This document shows positions 17,253-26,700 of a DNA stretch of 64,000 bases, in pieces. The notes beneath the pieces were generated by a model. That model ran no database searches. It was given only the letters and a program-made list of their open reading frames with translations, and had not been told where the DNA came from. The stretch spans positions 16,488-80,487 of the forward strand of contig JAEZDN010000022.1 of the NCBI GenBank assembly GCA_023433275.1, given 5' to 3'. Made by a program: the position numbers and the translations under genes. How positions within the stretch are numbered: the first letter of the stretch is position 1; each line of letters begins with the position of its first letter. Source of the DNA: Verrucomicrobiota bacterium. Lineage in GTDB: Bacteria; Verrucomicrobiota; Verrucomicrobiia; Opitutales; Opitutaceae.

Positions 17253-18917
17253 ATGCCCGACCCCACGCCCTCCGACACCGAACTGCTGAAATCCGTCGCC
17301 GACCGGCCCTTCGCCGCCCGCCTGCCCGTCTATCTCCGCCTCTCCGGGCCGGGCTGGTTGCAAAGCGCCATCACGCTCGGCGGCGGTTCGCTCGCCGGCA
17401 GCCTCTATCTCGGCGTCATCGGCGGCTTCGGGCTGCTCTGGCTCCAGCCGCTCGCGATGATCATGGGCATCGTGATGCTCTGCGCCATCGGCTACGTTTC
17501 GATGGTCACGCGCAAACCCGCGCTCGAAGCCATCAACGAGCACGTCAACCCCGTGCTCGGCTACGGCTGGGCCGTCGCCTCGATCGTCGCCAGCATGGTG
17601 TGGGCGATGCCGCAGTACTCGCTCTCGATCGGCGTGCTGCAGCAGAACCTGCTGCCCGGCCTTCTCGGCGCAGAGGGCACGCTCGGCGATTTCTGGGGCA
17701 AACTCGTGCCAACCGTCCTCATTCTCGTTTTCTCCACCTACATAACATGGAGCTACACCCGCGGCGGACGCGGCGTGAAGATCTACGAAAACACGCTCAA
17801 GGTGATGGTGCTGCTCATCGTGCTGTGCTTCGCCGGCGTCGTGCTGCGCGTGACCTTCGCGCCCGGCGGCCTCGACTGGGGCGCGGTGCTGGCGGGCTTC
17901 GTCCCCGATTTCCGCGTGCTTTGGCAACCGGCCGAGGCGTTCGGCGCGCTCATCGCGGCGACCGATCCCGCGCACCAGGCCTATTGGACCGATTTCCTCG
18001 TGGCCAAGCAACGCGACATCATCGCCACCGCCGCCGCGACGGCGGTGGGCATCAACATGACCTTCCTCTTCCCCTACTCGATCCTGCGCCGCGGCTGGGG
18101 CAGGGAGTTCGCGGGCCTCATGCGCTTCGACCTCGCGACGGGCATGCTCATCCCGTTCACGCTGGCCACGAGTTGCGTCGTCATCGCCGCCGCCACCCAG
18201 TTCAACGGCGTGGCCCAGCCCGGCCTCGTGCCGTCCGCCGAACCCTCCGCGCTCGTCGCCAAGGCGTCGCCCGGCCAGGTGCGCGAATACAACGGCCTGC
18301 TCGCCGGCCTGGAAAAGAGTGTCACCACCGCTGGCGGCACGCTCGCGGTCACCGACGCCGACCGCCAGCTCGCCGCCACCTTGGTCAACCGCGACGCTTT
18401 CCACCTCGCCGCCGCGCTCGCCCCGCTCACGGGTCCCTTCATCGGCAACATCATCTTTGGCTGCGGCGTGCTCGGCATGACGCTCTCCACCATCACCATT
18501 CTCATGCTGATCTCCGGTCAGGTGGCCTGCGCCATCTTCAAGACCGACCAGACCGGCTGGACTTTCCGTCTCGGCAGCCTCGCCGCGGCGTCGGGCGCGC
18601 TCGGGCCGTTCATCTGGAGCCAGGCGGCGTTCTACCTCGCGGTGCCGACCTCGGTCTTCGCGCTCATCCTGCTGCCCATCGCCTATCTGTCGTTTTTCCT
18701 GCTGCTCAACCAGGGCCGTCTGCTGGGCGACGCCCGTCCGCGCGGCGCCAGCCTGGTGGTGTGGAACGTCCTCATGGGCGCCACGCTCGTCATCGTCGTC
18801 GGAGCCAGCGGGTTCATGCTGATCGAAAAGGGCGGCAAGCCCGGCCTCATCGCCGCCGGCCTCTTCATCGGCGCGGCGCTCGTCGCGCATTTCGTGCGGC
18901 GCCGCCCCTCCGCCTGA
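17253..18917 (+). CDS. Nramp-like permease lacking the metal-binding motifs
   Basis: A 554-residue polytopic protein with about 11-13 hydrophobic segments and overall similarity to the Nramp/SLC11 fold. The metal-binding motif of helix 1 (DPGN in true Nramp proteins) is replaced by GGGSLAGSL after GPGWLQSAITL. The helix 6 motif (MPH in true Nramps) reads FLFPYSILRRG. The classic ligands Asp, Asn and Met are therefore absent. A large insert (about 325-385) separates later helices. In a cluster of sugar-related genes this is better read as a transporter for some other solute than for Mn or Fe. The substrate is unknown. Confidence 0.75.
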   Translation: MPDPTPSDTELLKSVADRPFAARLPVYLRLSGPGWLQSAITLGGGSLAGSLYLGVIGGFGLLWLQPLAMIMGIVMLCAIGYVSMVTRKPALEAINEHVNPVLGYGWAVASIVASMVWAMPQYSLSIGVLQQNLLPGLLGAEGTLGDFWGKLVPTVLILVFSTYITWSYTRGGRGVKIYENTLKVMVLLIVLCFAGVVLRVTFAPGGLDWGAVLAGFVPDFRVLWQPAEAFGALIAATDPAHQAYWTDFLVAKQRDIIATAAATAVGINMTFLFPYSILRRGWGREFAGLMRFDLATGMLIPFTLATSCVVIAAATQFNGVAQPGLVPSAEPSALVAKASPGQVREYNGLLAGLEKSVTTAGGTLAVTDADRQLAATLVNRDAFHLAAALAPLTGPFIGNIIFGCGVLGMTLSTITILMLISGQVACAIFKTDQTGWTFRLGSLAAASGALGPFIWSQAAFYLAVPTSVFALILLPIAYLSFFLLLNQGRLLGDARPRGASLVVWNVLMGATLVIVVGASGFMLIEKGGKPGLIAAGLFIGAALVAHFVRRRPSA

Positions 18918-19019
18918 CGCCGCCGCAGGTGCTCCCGTGAACAGTGCACCGGCGACTCCCTTGCCAAACTGTTCGATCAGTTCCGCATTGGCGGCAGTCC
19001 ACTCCCACCCCACCCTGCC

Positions 19020-20189
19020 ATGACCCACCAGCCCCGCCGCCATTTCCTCAAAACCCTCGCCGCCGGCGCCGCCACCGTCGCGGTCACCTCCCCCGCCCAA
19101 ACCCCTCCCGCCATGAGCACCCAGAAAGCCGACGGCATGAACTACGCCCCCAAGGGCAAACCCAACCCCGTGGTGAAGCCCGGCGAATTCGTCTTTGCCG
19201 CCGCCCACCTCGACCACGGTCACATCAACGGCCAATGCAACGGCCTCATCGAGGCCGGCGGCACCCTCAAATGGGTTTTCGAACCCGACCCGAGAAAACT
19301 GGAGTCTTTCCTCAAGAATTACCCCGGCACGAAAGTCGCCAGCTCCCTCGACGAAATCCTCGCCGACCCCGAGGTGAAGCTGGTCACGACCGCGCCGATC
19401 CCGAAATTCCGCGGCCCCATGGGCTGCAAGGTCATGCAGGCCGGCAAGGACTACTTCACCGACAAGCCGCCCTTCACCACGCTCGACCAGCTCGCCGAGG
19501 CCAGGAAAGTCGCGGCCGAGACCGGCAAAAAGTTCATGGTCTACTACAGCGAGCGTCTCCACGTGGAGTCGGCCATGTTCGCCACCGATCTCGTGCAACA
19601 GGGCGCCATCGGGCGCGTGCTGCAGGTCATCGGCCTCGGGCCGCACCGCGAGGGCACCGGCCGGCCCGACTGGTTCTACGACCGCGACAGCTACGGCGGC
19701 ATCCTCTGCGACATCGGCTCGCACCAGTTCGAGCAGTTCCTCACGTACACCGGCGCCACCGACGCCACGATCCAACACGCCGCCGTCGCCAACTACGCCC
19801 ACCCCGGCAAGCCGGGCTTGGAGGATTTCGGCGAGGCCAATCTTCTCGGCAACAACGGCGCCACAAATTACATCCGCGTCGACTGGTTCACGCCCAAGGG
19901 TCTCAGCACGTGGGGCGACGGACGCACCATCATCCTCGGCGAAAAGGGCTACATCGAGCTCCGCAAGTACGTGGACATCGGTCGCGACAAGAAGGGCGAC
20001 AACGTCTACATCGTCGATGAGCAAGGCGAACGTTACATCAACGTCGACGGCCAGGTCGGCTTCCGCTTCTTCGGCGAGCTGATCCTCGATTGCCTACACC
20101 GCACCGAGAAAGCCATGACCCAGGCCCACGCCTTCAAGGCCGCCGAGCTCTGCCTCAAGGCCCAGGCCGCCGCGAAGAAGATCAGCTGA
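19020..20189 (+). CDS. Tat-exported Gfo/Idh/MocA family oxidoreductase
   Basis: A 389-residue protein beginning MTHQPRRHFLKTLAAGAA, a twin-arginine signal (RRHFLK), so it is exported folded with its cofactor. The body keeps the oxidoreductase layout: an N-terminal Rossmann-like half with DKPPFTTLDQL in place of EKP, then the C-terminal substrate domain (GPHREGTGRPDWFYDRDSYG). A periplasmic Gfo/Idh next to DUF6807 supports sugar processing outside the cytoplasm. It is the last gene of the 13.4-20.2 kb group. Confidence 0.87.
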   Translation: MTHQPRRHFLKTLAAGAATVAVTSPAQTPPAMSTQKADGMNYAPKGKPNPVVKPGEFVFAAAHLDHGHINGQCNGLIEAGGTLKWVFEPDPRKLESFLKNYPGTKVASSLDEILADPEVKLVTTAPIPKFRGPMGCKVMQAGKDYFTDKPPFTTLDQLAEARKVAAETGKKFMVYYSERLHVESAMFATDLVQQGAIGRVLQVIGLGPHREGTGRPDWFYDRDSYGGILCDIGSHQFEQFLTYTGATDATIQHAAVANYAHPGKPGLEDFGEANLLGNNGATNYIRVDWFTPKGLSTWGDGRTIILGEKGYIELRKYVDIGRDKKGDNVYIVDEQGERYINVDGQVGFRFFGELILDCLHRTEKAMTQAHAFKAAELCLKAQAAAKKIS

Positions 20190-20326
20190 CGCGGAAACCC
20201 CGCCAGCTGACACAATCACCGCCCCATTCCGGATAGCCATGAGCCCGGCGAGTCGCCGGCCTTCAGGGTTCGAAAGCTTAAAGCTGACAGCTTATCGCTG
20301 ACCGCTCGGGGCGCGTGTCAACGCGC

Positions 20327-21721
20327 TCAGATATGAATCGCCTTCCCGTGCGTCGCCAGCGCCGCCTCGCCCAGCGCCTCCGACAGCGTCGGGTGCGCGT
20401 GGATCGAGTCGTGGATCTCGTCGACGGTGGCCTCGAGATTCATGGCGAGTCCATACTCGGCAATCAACTCGGTGGCCTCGGCGCCGATGATGTGCACGCC
20501 CAGGATCTCTCCCGTCTTGGCGTCGGATATCACCTTCACAAATCCTTCGGTGTCTCCCGACGCCACCGCCTTGCCGACGGCCGTGAACGGGAACTTGCCC
20601 ACCTTGTACTCGAGTTTCTTTTCCTTGGCCTGTTTCTCGGTGAGCCCGGTCGAGGCGACCTGCGGCTGGCCATAGGTGCAACCAGGGAAAATGCCGACCT
20701 GCCTCGGCTTGGCGTGGCCAAACATCCCATCCACCGCCTGCACGGCGCGGAACGAAGCCACGTGCGCGAGCCAGGGCGGGCCCTGGATGTCGCCGGCGGC
20801 ATAGATGCCGGGTACGCTCGTCTGGTAATTGGCGTCGACCTTCACGAAACCGCGATCGAGCTCCAGCTTCACCTTCGGTGAAAGCAGACCGTCGAGATTC
20901 GACGTGATGCCGATGGCCACGAGGATGCTTTCCACCTCGATCTCGGTCTTGGCGCCGTCCTTCACCAGGTCGAGCTTCACGCTCTTGTCACCGACGCGGA
21001 TGTTCTCGCTCTTCGTGCCGGTGTGGATCGTGATGCCTTGCTTGGTGAAACTGCGCTCCAGCACCTTGGCGACTTCCTCGTCCTCGACGGGCAGCACTTG
21101 CGGCAGCATCTCGACCAGCGTCACCTTCGACCCGAAGGCGTTGAAGAAATACGCGAACTCCACGCCGATCGCGCCGGCGCCGATGATGGCGATCGACTTG
21201 GGCGGAGCCTTGGCGGCCAGGGCTTCGCGGGAGGTCATCACGCGCACGCCATCGGCCGGCAGGCCGGGCAGTTGCTTCGGCTTCTGGCCGGTGCAAAGGA
21301 GGATGTTCTTCGTCTTGAAGAACGAGCCCTTCTTCTCGCCGGCGGTGACTTCCACCATCCCGGGCATCACGACCGATCCCTTGCCCACGACGTAATCGAC
21401 CTTGTTCTTCTTGAACAGGAACTCCACGCCCTTGGCCATCTGCGCGGCGACGCCCCGCGATCGCTCCACGACCTTGGCGAAGTCGAACGACGCGCCCGTC
21501 ACGCTGAGGCCATAAGCTTCGGCCTTCTGGATCTTTTGGTATAACTCGGCGCTCTTGAGCAAAGCCTTGGTCGGAATGCACCCCCAGTTGAGGCACGTGC
21601 CGCCCGCACGCTCCATCTCGATGACCGCGACTTTCTTGCCGAGCTGCCCGGCGCGAATCGCAGCCACGTAACCGGCGGGACCGCCGCCGATGATCACCAA
21701 GTCGTATATTGCGTCTGACAT
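20327..21721 (-). CDS. lpdA: Dihydrolipoyl dehydrogenase
   Basis: A 464-residue flavoprotein, the E3 component of 2-oxoacid dehydrogenase or glycine cleavage complexes, re-oxidising dihydrolipoamide with NAD+. It shows GGGPAGYVAAI (FAD), the redox pair C43/C48 in GGTCLNWGCIPTK, GAGAIGVEFAYFF (NAD) and the catalytic His-Glu region HAHPTLSEALGEAA. The ATG at 21721 (MSDAIYDLVIIG) is chosen over 21847. No E1 or E2 genes are adjacent. Confidence 0.95.
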   Translation of the reverse strand: MSDAIYDLVIIGGGPAGYVAAIRAGQLGKKVAVIEMERAGGTCLNWGCIPTKALLKSAELYQKIQKAEAYGLSVTGASFDFAKVVERSRGVAAQMAKGVEFLFKKNKVDYVVGKGSVVMPGMVEVTAGEKKGSFFKTKNILLCTGQKPKQLPGLPADGVRVMTSREALAAKAPPKSIAIIGAGAIGVEFAYFFNAFGSKVTLVEMLPQVLPVEDEEVAKVLERSFTKQGITIHTGTKSENIRVGDKSVKLDLVKDGAKTEIEVESILVAIGITSNLDGLLSPKVKLELDRGFVKVDANYQTSVPGIYAAGDIQGPPWLAHVASFRAVQAVDGMFGHAKPRQVGIFPGCTYGQPQVASTGLTEKQAKEKKLEYKVGKFPFTAVGKAVASGDTEGFVKVISDAKTGEILGVHIIGAEATELIAEYGLAMNLEATVDEIHDSIHAHPTLSEALGEAALATHGKAIHI

Positions 21722-22076
21722 AATGGAAGGGTGTGAACGGGGAAAGTCGCGCTCCTCGCTCCCACCGTCAAACGGAAAGTCCGCACCGCCGCGCGAGGAC
21801 GTCGACATAACCCAAACGCCCAAATGCACCACCATCCCCAATGACATCCCATGCCCATCACCGTCATCCTGAGACTGTAGGAGCCTGTTTACAGGCGATC
21901 ATGACGCAGGCAGGCGACGCGCGCTCTCCTCGCCGGTAAACAGGCTCCGGCAATTCGCAGCGCCGCGAAAACCCGCGAGGCCATCCCTGCGCACGCGCGT
22001 CCTGTCGCAACCTCGATATCCGTTCCCGTCCGGAAGTTCTTCCTGGCGAACCCTGGGCCTTTGCAAATCCCCGAAA
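21722..22076. other. Intergenic region without a gene
   Basis: This holds a partial family A arm (GTCATCCTGAG at 21863) and a long hairpin (21880-21948). No coding or RNA gene is supported. Confidence 0.55.
21880..21948. repeat. Palindromic repeat upstream of lpdA
   Basis: The arms GGAGCCTGTTTACAGGCGA (21880-21898) and TCGCCGGTAAACAGGCTCC (21930-21948) are reverse complements with one mismatch over 19 bp, with a 31-base loop. Confidence 0.75.
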
Positions 22077-22496
22077 TCAAATATCGATCACGTCGCCCTT
22101 GCCCGCCCCGCGTCCGCCCGCCGGCGGACCCGCGGGCGGCTTCGGCGGGCTCATCAGGCGGTTCAGGACCATGTTCGTCACACTCACGATCAACGCGCCC
22201 AGCAGCGCCGAGCCGAATCCCGCCACGCTGAAACCATCCACCAGCCGGCCCGCGAAGTAAAAGAGCAGTGCATTGATCAGCCAGATGCCCAGCCCCATCG
22301 TCAGCACGATGAACGGCAGCGTGAACAACAACAGCAGCGGTTTCAGCACCACGTTGAACAGGCTCATCACCAGCACGAAGACGACCAGCGTGCTGCCGCT
22401 GTCATAGCCGATCCCCGGCACGAGCTTGGCGCTCAACAGCACCCCCAGGGCCAGGATGAGCCAGCGCAGCAGCAGGTTGACGAACGCGTTGTTCAT
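22077..22496 (-). CDS. Phage-holin-superfamily IV membrane protein, YvlD-like
   Basis: A 139-residue protein with four predicted membrane helices (about 7-24, 30-48, 55-78 and 92-113) and a Gly/Pro-rich tail. The pattern SLFNVVLKPLLLLFTLPF followed by GLGIWLINALLFY is typical of the YvlD/mycobacterial 4-TM family, whose function is unknown despite the holin label. It is divergent from the glycosyltransferase with a 41-bp gap. Confidence 0.82.
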   Translation of the reverse strand: MNNAFVNLLLRWLILALGVLLSAKLVPGIGYDSGSTLVVFVLVMSLFNVVLKPLLLLFTLPFIVLTMGLGIWLINALLFYFAGRLVDGFSVAGFGSALLGALIVSVTNMVLNRLMSPPKPPAGPPAGGRGAGKGDVIDI

Positions 22497-22537
22497 TGAA
22501 TGATCCCGAGCTTTCGCCGCGTCCCCGCGCGGAGCAA

Positions 22538-23623
22538 ATGAAAATTCTCATCGTCCAGGACTATCTCCGCAGCGGCGGCACCGAACGCCAGTCCGTCTTC
22601 ATGGCCTCCGCGTTCGCCCGGGCCGGGCATGAGGTCACCCTCCTCACCTTCCGTCCCCGCGGCGTCCTGGAACTCGACGACGAGCAACACCCCTTCGCCT
22701 TTCGCTCGCTGCAAGCCTTCGACACCAGGCTCGACTGGTTCGCCCCCGGCCTCCTCCGCACCGCCGCCGAGGCCGCACCTGACCTGGTGCTCTGCATGGG
22801 TCGCATGGCCAACTGCTATGCGGGTTTCATCCAGTCCCGCCTGCCGCGCGCCGCCGTCATCTGCACCATGCGCACGGGCAAGGCCCTGCCCCTGCTCTTC
22901 GTGCGCTCCCTCCGGCTCTGCCGGCATGTCATCGCCAACAGCCACGTGGCCAAGCGCGTCATCCACGAGGAACACGACATTCCCGCGCGCAAGATCACCG
23001 TCATTCATAATCCGGTGCTCCGGTTCACCGACGAGTCGGCCACGCGCAACCTCGCGCTCCGCCGCTACCACGGCGCCAACCCCAGCACCGCCGTGTTGCT
23101 CAACGTGGCGATGTTCCGTCCCGAGAAGAATCAGCGCGAGCTCATCGAGCTCTGCTCCCGCCTGCCGGGCTACATGGACTGGCAGCTCTGGCTCGCCGGC
23201 GACGGCCCCGCGCGGAAAAAATGCGAGCGTCTCGCCCATGCGCTCGGCCTCGGCGGCCGCGTGAAGTTCCTCGGCTATCAACCTGAACCCACCCCGCTAT
23301 ACCTCGCGGCGGACGTCGCCGTGCTGGCCTCCCAGAGCGAATCCCTCTCCAACTATCTCATCGAGGCGCAACTCCACGGCCTGCCCGCCGTCGCCTACGA
23401 CATCGTTGGCGTGGGCGAGTGCTTCGCCCCCGACAAGTCGGGCTTCCTGATCAGGAACCAGGACCAAACCGCCTTCGTCGCCTCGCTCGACCGGCTCATC
23501 CGCGAGCCCGCCCTCCGCAAGCGTTTCTCCGACCACGCCAAGCGCCACGCCCAAGCCAACTTCGTCCCCGAACGCCAAGTCCAGGCCCACCTGAACCTCT
23601 TCCGCGATCTGACGAAAGGATGA
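22538..23623 (+). CDS. Glycosyltransferase family 4
   Basis: A 361-residue GT-B glycosyltransferase. The N-terminal acceptor domain has MKILIVQDYLRSGGTERQ, a typical GT4 glycine-rich start. The C-terminal donor domain has GYQPEPTPLYLAADVAVLAS and the acidic ES-E region SESLSNYLIEAQLHG, which contacts the nucleotide-sugar. The start at 22538 is preferred to 22496, which would overlap the divergent gene. It probably builds lipopolysaccharide or another glycan; no pathway genes are adjacent. Confidence 0.87.
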   Translation: MKILIVQDYLRSGGTERQSVFMASAFARAGHEVTLLTFRPRGVLELDDEQHPFAFRSLQAFDTRLDWFAPGLLRTAAEAAPDLVLCMGRMANCYAGFIQSRLPRAAVICTMRTGKALPLLFVRSLRLCRHVIANSHVAKRVIHEEHDIPARKITVIHNPVLRFTDESATRNLALRRYHGANPSTAVLLNVAMFRPEKNQRELIELCSRLPGYMDWQLWLAGDGPARKKCERLAHALGLGGRVKFLGYQPEPTPLYLAADVAVLASQSESLSNYLIEAQLHGLPAVAYDIVGVGECFAPDKSGFLIRNQDQTAFVASLDRLIREPALRKRFSDHAKRHAQANFVPERQVQAHLNLFRDLTKG

Positions 23624-23793
23624 GGGAATCAGGGTTGGGAATCGAGAACGCCGCCATTGATCTTGTGGGGCCGAACCTGCTCGGTTCTTAAAGCGCCTCA
23701 CTCGGAACCCGGGCGCCCTACCCCGGTAAGCCTCGCCTTAAGCCCTGACCGGCGGCACCTCGCGCTGCCTCCTGACACCGTCCTGTCAGCAGC

Positions 23794-26700
23794 ATGGGCC
23801 CTCCGCCCTCCCGGATTTGCCTTCAGCGCATTCCCGTTCTTCCTCGCTGGGTGGTCTCTCCGTCTCTTTCCGCTCCCGAATTCATCCGCCTCCGCGGCGT
23901 CCGCCAGAACAACCTCAAGGGCTTCGATCTCGATCTCCCCCTGGGCAAGTACGTGGTGGTCACCGGCCTGAGCGGCGCGGGCAAATCGTCCCTCGTGTTC
24001 GACACCCTGCACGCCGAGGGCCAGCGCCGCTACGTCGAAACCTTCAGCGCCTACACCCGCCAGTTCCTCGACCTGCTCGACAAGCCCAAGGTCGATTCCG
24101 TCGAGAATATCCGGCCCTCGATCGCCATCAGCCAGACCAACACGGTCAAGACCTCGCGTTCCACCGTCGGCACGATGACCGAGTTGACCGACTATTTCAA
24201 AGTCTGGTTCAGCCATGTCGCCAGTTGCTTCGATCCCGAGACCGGCGAGCCCGTCGAGGATGACACGCCGGCGACCATCTGGGCCAAGACCCTCGCCGCT
24301 CACCCCGCCGCCACGCTGCTCCTCGCCTTCAAGGTGACGCGCCCCGAGAATCTCCAGTGGAGCGAAATCCTGAAGAGTCTGCACGGCCAAGCCTACACCC
24401 GCGTCCTCATCGCAAAAGGCCGGACGAGTCCCCGCGACGATACACCCTCGCTCGAACTCCACAAAATCGAAGACCTGCTGGCCGCCCTCGCGGATTCGAA
24501 ATCGGTACGTTCATCGTTGAACGTTGAACGGTGGACCTTCGTCCAGGCACTCCAGGACCGACTGTTGATCTCCGCCGACAACAAGTCCCGCTTTCTCGAG
24601 GCCTGCGAGAAGGCGATGCACTTCGGCAAAGGCGAGGTGTTCCTTTTCGACGCCAAGTCACTTGCGCCCGCCGGCCACTTCTCCCGCGGCCTCCATTCAC
24701 CCAAGACCGGCCGCACCTTTCGCCCCGCCACTCCCGGCCTGTTTTCCTTCAACTCCCCGCTCGGCGCCTGCCCGAAATGCCGCGGCTTCGGCCGCGTGAT
24801 CGACATCGATTACCGCCTCGCGATTCCCGACCACTCGCTCTCCATCGACAACGGCGCGATCAAGGCCTGGGAAGGCGAGGTTTACGGCGAGTCCAAGCGG
24901 GACCTGCTCCAGTTCACGCGCAAAATGGGGATTCCCACGGACGTGCCGTTCGCGCGCCTCACGCCGGAACAGCAATCGTTCATCATCGAGGGCTCCCCCG
25001 GTTACGACAGCGAGAACCCCGCGAGGAACTGGCCGAAACTCTGGTACGGCCTGAAGGGTTTCTTCCGCTACCTCGAGAAGACAACCTACAAGATGCACGT
25101 GCGGGTCTTCCTCTCGCGCTTCCGTTCCTACAACGAGTGCCCCGAATGCCACGGCACCCGCCTCCAGCCCGAGGCCCTCTGCTGGAAATGGCAGGGCCAC
25201 ACCCTGCCCGAACTCTACCAGATCCCGGTGGCAACCCTGCTCCCGATGGTGCGGGAATCCAAATCCGGAAAACGTAAATCTGAAATCGAAAATCATTCGG
25301 CGGACCTCGCCTACGACTCCATCGTCACCCGCCTCCGCTATCTCGACCAGGTCGGCCTCGGCTACCTCACGCTCGACCGCAGCTCACGCACGCTCTCCGG
25401 CGGCGAGGTGCAGCGCGTCAATCTCACGTCCTGTCTCGGCACTTCCCTCGTCGACACGCTTTTCGTCCTCGACGAACCATCCGTCGGCCTGCACCCGCGC
25501 GACATCGACCGGCTGCTCGGCATCATCCGCACGTTGACCAATGCGGGCAACACCGTGGTCGTGGTCGAACACGACGAGGCCATGATCCGCGCGGCCGACC
25601 ACATCATCGAGATCGGGCCCGAGCCGGGCGCACGCGGCGGCGAAGTCGTGTTCGCAGGCGCCCTCGACCGCCTGCTCGCGTCCAAACGCAGCATCACCGG
25701 CGCCTACTTCTCGGGTCGCCAAACCATTCCCACTCCCGCGCAACGCCGCCCCGTCACCCGTCCTCCTGAGCCGCGCGAAGGATCCAAGGAAAAACCAGCG
25801 CACAAGAACCAGTCGGGATCCATCTCGCCACGGGAGACCACGGAATCGGGAACCCGCTGGCTGACGTTCCAACACGCCACCAAGCACAATCTCCGCGATC
25901 TCACCTTCCAGCTGCCGCTCCAGCGCCTCGTCTGCCTTTCCGGCGTCTCCGGCTCCGGCAAATCCACGCTCCTCAACAACGTCATCCACCAAGGCCTCCT
26001 CGCCCAGCGCAACCAGATGACCGAGGACCCGGCGAGCATCGCCGAAATCTCCCTCGCAGCCTCAAACCCTGCAGGGACGCGCCTTGCGCGCGCCCAAGGA
26101 CGCCCGCCATCCCCGGACTCTGGCTCCACCGACCTTTCCTCCCCGACCGATGCGTTCTCCGAGATCGTCCTCGTTGACCAGTCGCCCCTGAGCCGCACCC
26201 CGCGCTCCAACGCCGCGCTTTACTGCGAAGCGTGGGATTTCATCCGCGAACTCTACGCCCAAACTCCCGCCGCCCAGGCCGCCGGCTTCAGCGCTTCGAG
26301 CTTCTCTTTCAACAGCGGCGAGGGCCGCTGCGACCACTGCCAGGGCCTCGGGAGCGAGCGCGTCGAAATGCAATTCCTCTCCGACGTCTTCGTCCCGTGC
26401 CCAATCTGCGAGGGCCGGCGTTTCAAGCCCGAGGTCCTCGCCATCCAGTGGAACGGCAAATCCGTCGACGACCTCCTCCGCACCACCATCACCGACGCGA
26501 TCACCTTCTTTTCTCCAACTGGAGCCGGGGCGCCCTCGCCCCGGAGTTCCTCCGACTCCGCCCTGGCCGCCATTCGCACCCGCTTCGCCTCCCTCGAGGC
26601 CGTCGGTCTCGGCTATCTTCCCCTCGGCCAGCCCCTCAACACCCTCTCCGGCGGCGAATCCCAGCGCCTGAAACTCGTCCGCTACCTTTCGGACTATGCG

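Noticed and set aside
17208..20024. A 938-residue minus-strand frame over the Nramp-like and Gfo/Idh genes
   Set aside because: An antisense shadow of two well-supported genes, with Gly/Glu/His-rich composition and no domain.
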